Shown in pieces: positions 47,712 through 56,058 of a DNA stretch of 64,000 bases. The notes beneath the pieces were generated by a model. The model was not told the origin of the DNA and did not search any database. It saw only the letters and a program-made list of their open reading frames with translations. The position numbers were made by a program, and so were the translations under genes. Position 1 is the stretch's first letter; each line of letters begins with the position of its first letter. This stretch comes from Desulfosarcina ovata subsp. ovata (lineage in GTDB: Bacteria > Desulfobacterota > Desulfobacteria > Desulfobacterales > Desulfosarcinaceae). The stretch covers positions 4,828,652 to 4,892,651 of the forward strand of contig NZ_AP021879.1 of assembly GCF_009689005.1 (NCBI RefSeq), written 5' to 3'.

Positions 47712-49673
47712 ATGAACCATCCGAAAATGCTCTGGAAGCCCGCCGACGACGTTGTCCGGCAATCCAACATGGTGCGCTTCATGACCGAGGTAAACCGGCG
47801 CTTTAACCTGTCCCTGAGCGATTACGACCAGCTGTGGCAGTGGTCCATCGATCATATCGCCGAATTCTGGGACCTGTTCTGGAAATTTGCCGGCATCATC
47901 TCCAGCAAGCCATACGACCAGGTGGTGGACGATCCCAAAAAAATGCCCGGCGCCCGGTGGTTCGCCGGTGCCGAGCTGAATTTTGCCGAAAACCTGCTGC
48001 GCTTCCGGGATGATCGCACGGCCCTGATCTTCCAGGGAGAGGGCCAGCCCCTGGCCTCCATGACCTATGCCGAGCTCTATGCCCAGACCAGCCGCATGGC
48101 CCAGGCGCTCGCCGCCGCCGGGGTTCGTAAAGGCGACCGCGTGGCCGGGTTCATGCCCAACATGCCCCAGACCATTATCGCCATGCTGGCCGCTGTGAGC
48201 CTGGGCGCCATCTGGTCGTCATCTTCCCCGGATTTCGGCATCAAAGGGGTGCTGGACCGTTTCGGCCAGATCGAACCCAAGGTCCTGGTCACCGCCGACG
48301 GCTATTTCTACAATGGCAAAGCCTTCGACAGCCTGCAGCGCGTGGGCGCCATCCTCGATCAGTTGCCCATGGTGGAAAAGGTGGTTGTGGTCGATTACAC
48401 CTGCACGCAGCCCGATGTCACCGGCGTGCCCAATGCCATTGCCTGGCAGGATTTTCTAGCGCCGTACCAACCGACGGAGATGACCTTCGTGCAGGTGCCG
48501 GCCGGGCATCCCCTCTACGTCATGTACAGTTCCGGCACCACGGGCAAGCCCAAGTGCATGGTCCAGAGCCATTCCGGGATTCTTACCAACCAGCTCAAGG
48601 AGCACCTCCTGCACTGCGATCTGCGGCGCGAGGACGTGCTTTTCTATTTTACCACCTGCGGCTGGATGATGTGGAACTGGATGGTCTGCGGCCTGGGCGT
48701 GGGTGCCAGCCTGGTCCTGTACGACGGCTCGCCCTTCCACCCGGGTCCGGAAGTGCTCTGGAAGCTGGCTGAAACCGTAGGGATAACCATCTTTGGCACC
48801 AGCGCCCGCTACATTACGGCCCTGGACGAGGCCGGCTACCAACCCGCCAGCGACTGCAACCTAGAAAAACTGCGCATGATCTGCTCCACCGGATCGCCCC
48901 TGGCCGTATCGGGCTTCGAATACGCCTACCGCGAAATCAAGGCCGACATGCAGCTGGCCTCCATCAGCGGCGGCACCGACCTCAACGGCTGCTTTGCCCT
49001 GGGCAATCCCATGTCCCCGGTTCACGCCGGCGAACTGCAGGGACGCGGCCTGGCCCTCAAGGTGTACGCCTATGACGACAGCGGCCAACCGGTGTATGAC
49101 CAGACCGGAGAGCTGGTCTGCACGGCGGCCTTTCCCAGCATGCCGGTCTACTTCTGGAACGATGACGACGGTCAGCGCTACCAGAGTGCCTATTTTCTCA
49201 AATACCCGGGGGTGTGGACCCACGGCGATTTTATCAGCATCAACAGCCAGACCAAAGGCATCACCATTTATGGCCGCAGCGACGCCACGCTCAATCCCGG
49301 TGGCGTGCGCATCGGTACCGCCGACATTTACACCGCCCTGGAATCCCTTGTCGAGGTGGCCGACAGCGTGGTGGTGGGCCAGAAATGGCGGGATGACGTG
49401 CGCGTGGTGCTGTTCGTCACCCTGGCCAAGGGGATCGACCTGAACGAGGGGCTGACCAAAAAAATCAAAACCACCATCCGTGAGGCCTGCAGCCCGCGCC
49501 ACGTACCGGCCAAGGTGATTCAGGTGACCGAGATTCCCTACACCATCAACATGAAAAAAGTCGAACTGGCTGTACGCAACGTGATCCACGGCAAGCCGGT
49601 GACCAATCGCGATGCATTGGCCAATCCGGACTGCCTGGACCAGTATGAAGGGCTGGAAGAGTTGAAACGATAA
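47712..49673 (+). CDS. Acetoacetate-CoA ligase (acetoacetyl-CoA synthetase)
   Basis: A 653-aa ANL-superfamily enzyme that activates acetoacetate to acetoacetyl-CoA with ATP. The family N-terminus (LWKPADDVVRQSNMVRFMTEVNRRF in outline), the P-loop-like YSSGTTGKPKCMVQSHSG, SISGGTDLNGCF and the C-terminal GRSDATLNPGGVRIGTADIYTALE identify the acetoacetate group rather than acetyl-CoA synthetase. Catalytic Lys is in NMKKVELAVRN. The ATG at 47712 follows GGGAGGT; the frame begins 35 codons earlier without support. It would feed ketone-body or butanoate carbon into acetyl-CoA. Confidence 0.93.
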   Translation: MNHPKMLWKPADDVVRQSNMVRFMTEVNRRFNLSLSDYDQLWQWSIDHIAEFWDLFWKFAGIISSKPYDQVVDDPKKMPGARWFAGAELNFAENLLRFRDDRTALIFQGEGQPLASMTYAELYAQTSRMAQALAAAGVRKGDRVAGFMPNMPQTIIAMLAAVSLGAIWSSSSPDFGIKGVLDRFGQIEPKVLVTADGYFYNGKAFDSLQRVGAILDQLPMVEKVVVVDYTCTQPDVTGVPNAIAWQDFLAPYQPTEMTFVQVPAGHPLYVMYSSGTTGKPKCMVQSHSGILTNQLKEHLLHCDLRREDVLFYFTTCGWMMWNWMVCGLGVGASLVLYDGSPFHPGPEVLWKLAETVGITIFGTSARYITALDEAGYQPASDCNLEKLRMICSTGSPLAVSGFEYAYREIKADMQLASISGGTDLNGCFALGNPMSPVHAGELQGRGLALKVYAYDDSGQPVYDQTGELVCTAAFPSMPVYFWNDDDGQRYQSAYFLKYPGVWTHGDFISINSQTKGITIYGRSDATLNPGGVRIGTADIYTALESLVEVADSVVVGQKWRDDVRVVLFVTLAKGIDLNEGLTKKIKTTIREACSPRHVPAKVIQVTEIPYTINMKKVELAVRNVIHGKPVTNRDALANPDCLDQYEGLEELKR

Positions 49674-49689
49674 TGACAAGCGGTAGCGG

Positions 49690-50373
49690 CTAAAGAAGAG
49701 AAATCAAAGCTTGGTAAACGAAGGGGATGAAGATCGCCGGCAGCAGGTTGCCGATCTTGATTCGCTTGATTTCCAATAGCCCTAGTCCGATTGCCATGAT
49801 GAGCAGCCCCCCCACGGCGGACATCTGGGATACCACCGCCGGTGACAACAGATCCTTGGCATGGGATGCCGTCAAGGTGATCAGCCCTTGATACACGAAG
49901 ACGGATACCGCCGAGAACAACACCCCGATTCCCAAGGTGGACGCGAAAAACAGCGATCCGATCCCATCAAGAATGGATTTGGCAAACAGCGTCTGGTGGT
50001 TGCCCGACAACCCGCTCTCCAGCGATCCGACGATGGCCATGGCCCCTACACAAAAAAGCAGGCTGGCATCCACGAATCCCTTGGCTATGCCGTGGCTCTC
50101 TTTGGAAATCCGTTTGCCGATCCAGTTGCCCAACGCCCCCAGACGATCCTCCAGGGCAAGCAGTTCTCCGATCAAACCGCCGAGGGTAAGGCTCATGATG
50201 ACTGTCAAAAGATCATCGGTGGCAAGCGCCGCTTTCAAACCGATCAACAATACCGCCAGCCCGATGGCGTGCATGATGGTGGTGCTGAATTTTTCGGGGA
50301 TCGCTCCCCGAAAGAAGATCCCGATCAGGCTTCCCGCGATGATACTCAATGTGTTGACGATGGTTCCGAGCAA
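49690..50373 (-). CDS. DUF554 family membrane protein
   Basis: A 227-aa protein with about seven TM helices. LGTIVNTLSIIAGSLIGIFFRGAIPEKF at the start and LALEDRLGALGNWI, SLLFCVGAMAIVGSLESGLSGN, LDGIGSLFFASTLGIGVLFSA in outline identify DUF554, of unknown function and sometimes considered a transporter. A TTG at 50373 after GAGGAAAAGG gives the usual family N-terminus; a GTG at 50433 would add 20 hydrophilic residues. Confidence 0.85.
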   Translation of the reverse strand: MLGTIVNTLSIIAGSLIGIFFRGAIPEKFSTTIMHAIGLAVLLIGLKAALATDDLLTVIMSLTLGGLIGELLALEDRLGALGNWIGKRISKESHGIAKGFVDASLLFCVGAMAIVGSLESGLSGNHQTLFAKSILDGIGSLFFASTLGIGVLFSAVSVFVYQGLITLTASHAKDLLSPAVVSQMSAVGGLLIMAIGLGLLEIKRIKIGNLLPAIFIPFVYQALISLL

Positions 50374-50435
50374 GGTTGCCTTTTCCTCTTTGGGATGGCC
50401 ATGATGTTTCTTTTCACCGAAAGACGAGCCCACCG

Positions 50436-50720
50436 TATATAGACGGGTGCTTTGCGGTGGTACTATGGAAGGTCTATCGGTGAAACGACGATTCCCGCGC
50501 CCTGGAGACGCTGCTGGCGTACAATCTGCAGGATTCCATCAACCTGGAAGCGCTCATGGTAACGGCCTACAACATGAAAGTGGCGCAGATGCCTTTCGAG
50601 GAGCGATTCCAACTGCCGAAACCGACCGCCCCGGCCAATCCCTTCCATGCCCACCGCGATACCATTACGCGTTATCGCAAGGAGGTGGACTTCATTCGCT
50701 CCTTGCAGCCCGGCTGGTGA
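50436..50720 (+). pseudogene. Remnant of a YprB-type ribonuclease-H-like exonuclease gene (C-terminal end)
   Basis: Reading from 50436, YIDGCFAVVLWKVYR is followed by an in-frame TGA (50481-50483), then NDDSRALETLLAYNLQDSINLEALMVTAYN and a tail ending LQPGW before TGA at 50718. This matches the C-terminal end of YprB-like RNase-H-fold proteins, where the last catalytic Asp sits in YNLQDSINLE. The N-terminal two thirds are absent; the region upstream codes DUF554 on the other strand. It is a decayed fragment next to the second insertion element, which may have caused the loss. Confidence 0.6.
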
Positions 50721-50867
50721 GCGACCTTAGCATTACCTATGGGTGGCGCAGGGGCAATTTTCGGACGCGAATTCGACTCCCGCCGCCTTTAAGAGACAAC
50801 AATAGCCCAATGCTTAAGAAACTAAAAATCGATGACTCTATTTTAATCCAGGAGGGTGCAATCCCAT

Positions 50868-52340
50868 TTAGGGGCAAGCTTCAAATGTTCCTCGATTCAG
50901 TTGTAGCAAGTGTTCCAGCATATTATCCCAACGCCCGCAAAGTAATGTGCTCCTGAGAAAAAGCATGACCTCAGCGGTCTCACGCTTCCAAAAAATACCC
51001 GGCGCTTTCAACCGAAGATTGATCACGCGACGTATCGCGCTTTCAACACAACCGCTGCCGGTCGGCAGATTTAATAACCGAAAGGCCGCATACTGCATGC
51101 GGCGGAGATTTTTCACAAAGTAATTGTTGAACTTGTTCAATGCTTTCTTTAGCTTCGACGGATACGTGATGTACTGACGAATCTGATTTCGGATTTCCAT
51201 CAAATTTCCTTGCCATAACAGGTCCTTCCAATTCTTGAGAATCGCCGTTCGCTCTTTGGCTTCAAGGGTTTTGGGAAGATGATCCGCGACAATATGCAAA
51301 TTCTGTTTGGCATGGGTATAGTCGATCACTTGGAAACACGTCTTGGCTTCAAGCTTTTCTGCCAGTGAGGAAAATCGTTTCCAATATCTGCGATCGCCAT
51401 CCGCGCAGAAAATTACTCCGTCGGCCTGGTCAACGCCGATTTGACGAAGATAATCTTCCAATAATTCAAACGCACCGTTGATGTCGGCCATCGTGGCATC
51501 GTAAAGCGGGGCAATTTCCTTGATCGGATTTGCCTGGGCGTCGAGCCATTGAATAACGATTTGTGTCGGCTCCCGCCAGTCGGAATAATATCCTCTCCGT
51601 TTTTGATGGGAAGCCAACCGCCCCTTTTTGGTCCGGCGTTCACGAAGGCGGCCACCATCAATGCACACGAACAAAACGCGGCCGGTTACATGGTCATTTT
51701 CCGATAATGTTATCCGATGCCGATTCTCCATGGAGCGATTGCCCATGTGCATACACAACCGCCGGATCGTTTTAATATCCATGTCGATGCCAACAGAAGA
51801 CAAGGTCCGATTGGCAATCTCAAATGACGGACACAATAAGCTTGCCTGAACAGACGCCGATGCCAAAACAGCGCTGCAACGATCCATAAAACCCAGATAG
51901 GCCAACCCCAGGTGAATACCGCTTTTCGGTTTCCGTTTCTTCCTTTTACGACCACGGCGAGATTTCGGAAGCGCTTTGGCAAAATAAGGGGATTCAATCG
52001 GTAGCGATCGGCCGGATAAAAGCCGAATGCTGGTGGGTTTGAATCCCTTGAAGCGAAATCCGAGTTTTGCTGCCAGCTTTTTTACGGCTTTAAAAAAACA
52101 TGGATCGGAAAACAGATTTTCAATGGAAGATACAATCAAGTCCTCAATTGTGGAGAAGAGGGCTGTGCGCAGATCGATGATCAGCCGGTTGGCATCGGAA
52201 TGTGTCTGGAAATTGGAAAGGGTTTCATCAATGGTCCGTTGCAGCTTTTGAATATCGACAGTGGTCTCCATGGCTCGCCTCGCAGATAGCAGGTTCTCGA
52301 ATGCCTGCCGTGCAAGTAGCGAAGCTTCAGCCTGCGGCAC
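50868..52340 (-). CDS. Transposase of element 2 (ISKra4/ISLre2-like)
   Basis: A 490-aa transposase unrelated to that of element 1. Features: basic linker PKSRRGRKRKKRKPKSG, probable catalytic Asp in VLFVCIDGGRLRERR, second in GVIFCADGDRRYWKRF, DYTHAKQNLHIVADHLPKTL, and the C-terminal GSGCVESAIRRVINLRLKAPGIFWKRETAEVMLFLRS in outline, which carries the expected final Glu (VES). This layout resembles the ISKra4 and ISLre2 groups. It overlaps the DUF4338 stop by 14 bp, which suggests coupled translation. The frame is intact. Confidence 0.82.
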   Translation of the reverse strand: MPQAEASLLARQAFENLLSARRAMETTVDIQKLQRTIDETLSNFQTHSDANRLIIDLRTALFSTIEDLIVSSIENLFSDPCFFKAVKKLAAKLGFRFKGFKPTSIRLLSGRSLPIESPYFAKALPKSRRGRKRKKRKPKSGIHLGLAYLGFMDRCSAVLASASVQASLLCPSFEIANRTLSSVGIDMDIKTIRRLCMHMGNRSMENRHRITLSENDHVTGRVLFVCIDGGRLRERRTKKGRLASHQKRRGYYSDWREPTQIVIQWLDAQANPIKEIAPLYDATMADINGAFELLEDYLRQIGVDQADGVIFCADGDRRYWKRFSSLAEKLEAKTCFQVIDYTHAKQNLHIVADHLPKTLEAKERTAILKNWKDLLWQGNLMEIRNQIRQYITYPSKLKKALNKFNNYFVKNLRRMQYAAFRLLNLPTGSGCVESAIRRVINLRLKAPGIFWKRETAEVMLFLRSTLLCGRWDNMLEHLLQLNRGTFEACP

Positions 52341-53208
52341 ATAAGCGCTTTTTGAAATCGGCTGTCAACGGATAAACGTACAGGTCTTTGACCGGCACCT
52401 TCAACTTTCGATAGCGATCTTGACGGCTGCGGCCTTTGGTTTGCCCCAATTTTAGCCAGTTGGCAGCCTGATAACAGGTCCCTTCAAAGCGGGAACGATC
52501 GACGAAGGTTTCGACCAGGCACAAATCGTGACCATAGCGCGTGGACCAATCGGACCGCAACCGCCTGAGACAAGCGCCCAGAATGAAACTGGCCAAGTTG
52601 GGAATGCGAACCCAGGGTAGAATCAAAAACCGGGTGTTGTTGGTCAACAGCTTCAGATTCCCTTGGCGTGTAGCCACGTTCCATCCGATGTAACGGTCTC
52701 GTGGTGTTGTTTTCCAGGCTGCCGATCCAAAAAGCAGGCAGGCCAGGGGCCTTTCGTGGCGATCATAGACCATATACTTCATATGCTCGCCAACGTGACC
52801 CCGGCACCCCAAATAATGGTAGCGATCCATTAGACAATGAAAAAGGTGATCGTTGTCTGAACGGCCACTGACCATGATGATTTCAACAGGACGAAGATCG
52901 TCCAGCACTCCCTCGATGGGGTCGCGACGATGAGGCATGTCAGGTATCTGCCGGGAATGATTTCCCGGTCGCAACGGTGGCGGCAGCACGATGAACTGGC
53001 GTTGTTCTAGCTTACGCAACATTGAACGGCAGGCAATATCTTTGGGCTGACCTTTATCGGTGCGCCAATTCCACATTCGGCACAGTTCGATGGATAACCG
53101 ACTGCGGTGCCAATCCGGATTGTCGGCCATCAGCCGACGAATCAGTTCAATATCTTCGGAAAATAATTTGCGCCCCTGAATGGTCATGCTCTCACTCATG
53201 GACGACAC
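52327..53208 (-). CDS. DUF4338 (DruA-like) protein of element 2
   Basis: A 293-aa member of DUF4338, clearly diverged from the copy in element 1. Shared hallmarks: DRYHYLG, RDRYIGWNVATRQGNLKLLTNNTRFLILPWVRI in outline, LVETFVDRSRFEGTCYQAANWLKLG, and the final segment KDLYVYPL. The N-terminal 90 residues differ from the other copy (RKLFSEDIELIRRLMADNPDWHRSRLSIELC in outline), perhaps a recognition domain fitted to its own element. No other Druantia genes are present. Confidence 0.85.
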   Translation of the reverse strand: MSSMSESMTIQGRKLFSEDIELIRRLMADNPDWHRSRLSIELCRMWNWRTDKGQPKDIACRSMLRKLEQRQFIVLPPPLRPGNHSRQIPDMPHRRDPIEGVLDDLRPVEIIMVSGRSDNDHLFHCLMDRYHYLGCRGHVGEHMKYMVYDRHERPLACLLFGSAAWKTTPRDRYIGWNVATRQGNLKLLTNNTRFLILPWVRIPNLASFILGACLRRLRSDWSTRYGHDLCLVETFVDRSRFEGTCYQAANWLKLGQTKGRSRQDRYRKLKVPVKDLYVYPLTADFKKRLCAAG

Positions 53209-53325
53209 CTTATCGAAGATAGCGTTTTGAGTCCAGCTTTATTTTTCAAAGAGCGAGAAAATCGGTACCATTACGCCTGTTAGTAAATTTGCCCCAATTT
53301 GGGTTTACACCCATCCAGGAGGTTA

Positions 53326-53484
53326 GGATCGGGAATTTTATTAATTAAACGAAATTGCTTGTTCTTGCGCCCGTCTTCCGCGTTGCATCAATGGCCACAT
53401 ACTCCCGGTATGCAACCGTTGATGCGCCTTGAAGACGAACACAAGCCCGGCGCAATTACGTTCAATTCATTTCATCCCCGATCC
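53326..53484 (+). mobile_element. MITE copy B1 (159 bp)
   Basis: Begins GGATCGGGAATTTTATTAATT and ends with the related inverted sequence (reverse complement GGATCGGGGATGAAATGAAT), flanked by TTA on both sides (53323-53325, 53485-53487). Inner stems CGTCTTC/GAAGACG and GCATCAATGG/CCGTTGATGC (one T-G wobble as RNA) enclose the apex CACATACTCCCGGTATG. From 53371 onward it is nearly identical to copy B2. Confidence 0.8.
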
Positions 53485-53591
53485 TTAGAGGAATCTTAAA
53501 AAAATTTTATACCATAGATAGTGTCTGACCGGAAACCCCTTTGATAGGAAGTTTTCAGGTAGAAGTAATTACAGTTCATTTAATGAGCAAT

Positions 53592-53599
53592 GATTATTT
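53592..53599. repeat. Left 8-bp target-site duplication of the IS66 element
   Basis: GATTATTT, repeated exactly at 55187-55194. Confidence 0.9.
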
Positions 53600-55186
53600 G
53601 TAAGCGTTCACGGGGTATATTGGGCGCTCAATCCGGCGCACTTTTTTCGCTCCGCTAACCTCTCGTAATTTCAATATTTTTATACAAAATCAATAACTTA
53701 TTGAAATAATTAAAAATATCTAGACTTTCCATTTCTAGTATGCTATCGTGCTTTTCATGAAGCCCGATAGACCCATTTCAGATGCCGATTGGCAAGCTAC
53801 TGCTGAACCGGTACGCCAGTACATCGTTTCTTTGGAAGATGAGCTGCGGGCGATTAAAACTCAAAACGACAAGCTGGAGAAAAACAACGAGAAGCTTGAA
53901 AAGCAAAAACGCCAAAACTCGACCAACTCCAGCAAACCGCCCTCATCCGATCCGCCCTATAACAAACCCAAACGCGAAAAGCCCAAAGGCGAACGCAAGC
54001 CGGGCGGACAAAAAGGACACCCGGGGCATGGGCAAATGCTGCTAACGCCCAACAATACTCAAAATGTGATGCCCGAGTGCTGCGGTTGCGGTCTCCATTC
54101 ATCGGATTGGGATAATCTGCGACCCTTTCATACTCACCAACATATCGAATTGCCTGAAATCGAGATGGACATCACCCATTTTGTTCTGCACCAAGGTCAA
54201 TGCCCTGGGTGCGGCAAGATTGTCAAAGCACAGGTTCCGGAGGCGTTTAGCACCGGCTACGGCCCGCGGTTTTGTGCGTTTATCGCCGAACTGAGTGGTA
54301 TCAAGGCCATGAGTCGGAGAAATGTGCAGCAACTGGTCCACTCCGTGTTTGATATCAAAATCGCCACCGGCACGATCCAAAAGGTTATCGACCGCGCTTC
54401 CGAGGCCATTGCCTCCACCTATGAGCGTATCGGCCAGGTGGCCCGCAGCAGTGAGTGCAACTTCATCGATGAAACCAGTTGGTTTAAAAAGCACAATCTG
54501 CAATGGCTCTGGGTAATGGTCAATACGATGGTGGCCTTTTTCCGCATCGATCCGAAAAGATCCAAACAGGCCTTTCTCGAACTGATCGCCGACTGGAAAG
54601 GCATCTTGATCAGCGATGGTTATCGCCTTTATTGCAAATGGGTCCATGGCCGGCAAACCTGCCTGGCCCATTTGATCCGAAAGGCCAAGGCGTTAATCGA
54701 GAGTAGAAAACTCAACGAAAGGCGAGGCGGCAAGTTAATCTTGGCACATTTGAATACCCTGATCGAATTTTCAAAAAACAAACCGCCACCTTTAAAATGG
54801 GAGCGTTTTTATAACTCCTTGTTGCTCATCCTCAGCCTTTTTGAAGACGACACCGACGGTGCCGGTCGCCTGGCCAGGCAAATAATACGAGAAATTGACG
54901 CATTGTGGACCTTTCTCGAACATGATGGCGTCGAACCCACCAACAACCGTGCCGAACGCTCTCTGCGCTTTGGCGTGCTATGGCGCAAATGTAGTCTGGG
55001 AACGCAAAGCGACAAAGGCAACCGCTGGGTCGAACGAATCTTGTCTGTAAAAGAAACCTGCCGACTGAGAGATAAAGCCACATTTCCGTTTATAGTCGAA
55101 TGCCTGGAATGTTACTTTGCAGGCATCTCTGTTGATGTGAGTTGGATCTAAGCCTCTCTTCAGCTAATAGCCCCGTGACCGTTTAC
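53600..55186 (+). mobile_element. IS66-family element, single-gene (ISBst12-like) type
   Basis: Complete 1,587-bp element. Left end GTAAGCGTTCACGGGGTATA (53600-53619); right end on the other strand GTAAACGGTCACGGGGCTAT (55186-55167). Both start with the GTAA typical of IS66. The 8-bp duplication GATTATTT also fits IS66. Only the tnpC-type transposase is present; the tnpA and tnpB helper genes are absent, as in the ISBst12 subgroup. Confidence 0.93.
53757..55151 (+). CDS. IS66-family transposase (TnpC type)
   Basis: A 464-aa transposase. A leucine-zipper-like coiled coil (SLEDELRAIKTQNDKLEKNNEKLEKQ in outline), the SSKPPSSDPPYNKPKR segment and the zinc-finger-like CGCGLHS with CPGCGK are characteristic of IS66 TnpC. 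The DDE core has Asp in FIDETSWFKK, Asp in LISDGYRLYCKW and Glu in NNRAERSLR. The ATG at 53757 is used; a GTG three codons earlier is possible. Intact and flanked by proper ends, so possibly active. Confidence 0.94.
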   Translation: MKPDRPISDADWQATAEPVRQYIVSLEDELRAIKTQNDKLEKNNEKLEKQKRQNSTNSSKPPSSDPPYNKPKREKPKGERKPGGQKGHPGHGQMLLTPNNTQNVMPECCGCGLHSSDWDNLRPFHTHQHIELPEIEMDITHFVLHQGQCPGCGKIVKAQVPEAFSTGYGPRFCAFIAELSGIKAMSRRNVQQLVHSVFDIKIATGTIQKVIDRASEAIASTYERIGQVARSSECNFIDETSWFKKHNLQWLWVMVNTMVAFFRIDPKRSKQAFLELIADWKGILISDGYRLYCKWVHGRQTCLAHLIRKAKALIESRKLNERRGGKLILAHLNTLIEFSKNKPPPLKWERFYNSLLLILSLFEDDTDGAGRLARQIIREIDALWTFLEHDGVEPTNNRAERSLRFGVLWRKCSLGTQSDKGNRWVERILSVKETCRLRDKATFPFIVECLECYFAGISVDVSWI

Positions 55187-55194
55187 GATTATTT
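55187..55194. repeat. Right 8-bp target-site duplication of the IS66 element
   Basis: GATTATTT, identical to 53592-53599. Confidence 0.9.
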
Positions 55195-55365
55195 TGATGA
55201 AAAAGTAATTATCTTCGAAATTTTTAATATTCCGGAACAATACTGCCAGCCCAACATATCGGCTGAATCCTTCGAGGCCATGGTCAGGGCAGCGGTCCAG
55301 ACCGTGGTTTTCCAATGCATTGATCGCCGACTCTACGGCTGCATGTTTACGCCGCGCATAAATAA

Positions 55366-55523
55366 GGCGATTTCTGTCAAAGAATATACCCGCCTGCTTG
55401 TCTTTTCATCCGTCTTCCGCGTTGCATCAAGGGTCACATACTCCCGGTATGCAACCCTTGATGCGCCTTGAAGACGAACACAAGCCCGGCGCAATTACGT
55501 TCAATTCATTTCATCCCCGATCC
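55366..55523 (+). mobile_element. MITE copy B2 (158 bp)
   Basis: Flanked by TAA on both sides (55363-55365, 55524-55526). Inner stems CGTCTTC/GAAGACG and GCATCAAGGG/CCCTTGATGC are perfect around the apex CACATACTCCCGGTATG. The left 45 bp (GGCGATTTCTGTCAAAG...) resembles the left end of copy A read on the minus strand, whereas the right 115 bp is nearly identical to B1, so the copy looks like a mosaic. It interrupts the end of a small ORF. Confidence 0.8.
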
Positions 55524-55569
55524 TAAGATGGACGATTGTCCGCGTCTCGACGCAGGCTCAGGACCCTGA

Positions 55570-56058
55570 GCCCCAGCGGGGAAGCCATGGCCCAAGGCCG
55601 GATGTCAGAAGCTGTTCCAAAATACACCCAACCTGCCTAAGATATTATAATGCTCGCTGGGCACAGTGTGTTCCTTGCATTGGCCTTGCTCAAGTGGGCT
55701 TTCCATTCCTTAGAAAAGTTGATCACTAAAAAAATAATGAGTAAAATTCTATTGAGGCTTTTTCCATCCTTCCGTTTTTTTCTAATTCGACACCTTCCGT
55801 TATTTTTCTTTGGTTTGATTGAAAGCGCTCAGATGTCTGAGAGTGCTGCTCATGATATATAACCAATTAAAATAATAAGGATAAATAATTATATTTTAAT
55901 TCATTTCTAAAAGTGATATGCTCAACGCATTGGGTCAGAATGTCGATGAGGACGTTTTAAAAAAAGTGAAGATAGCAATAATCAAGCACACAAAGCAAAA
56001 AAACCTCGACGCCCATTAAGTTCATTTGAAATTAACAGAAAATAAAGCATAGGTTGTT
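55570..56058. other. AT-rich intergenic region before the tandem TetR gene
   Basis: About 490 bp, becoming strongly AT-rich after 55,700. A 70-codon frame at 55650-55862 has a hydrophobic, low-complexity product and no ribosome-binding site, so it was not called. No repeat or RNA was recognised. Confidence 0.5.

Larger units (their letters stand above)
50751..53295 (-). mobile_element. Insertion element 2: DUF4338 gene plus transposase (ends tentative)
   Basis: Two overlapping minus-strand genes, DUF4338 (52327-53208) then transposase (50868-52340), form a second element of the same gene order as element 1. Possible ends are the imperfect inverted repeat GGGGCAATTTT (50751-50761) and, on the other strand, GGGGCAAATTT (53295-53285). 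No matching target duplication was found, so the true limits may be different or one flank rearranged. Confidence 0.6.
53583..55569 (+). pseudogene. Small gene broken by IS66 and a MITE
   Basis: Removing the IS66 element (with one target copy) and MITE B2 (with one TAA) restores a continuous 76-codon frame: MSNDYFDEKVIIFEIFNIPE, then a middle with SAESFEAMVRAAVQTVVFQCIDRR, then MFTPRINK joined to MDDCPRLDAGSGP and TGA at 55567-55569. Remaining coding pieces are 53583-53599, 55195-55365 and 55527-55569. The protein is not recognised, and its ribosome-binding site is weak, so it may itself have been minor or partial. Confidence 0.5.

Noticed and set aside
50447-50956. 169-codon plus-strand ORF
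   Set aside because: Its frame does not match the YprB-type remnant and it runs into the 3' end of the element 2 transposase on the other strand.
55142-55471. 109-codon ORF after the IS66 transposase
   Set aside because: A chimera of the IS66 right end, the 3' part of the broken small gene and MITE B2; not an original gene.
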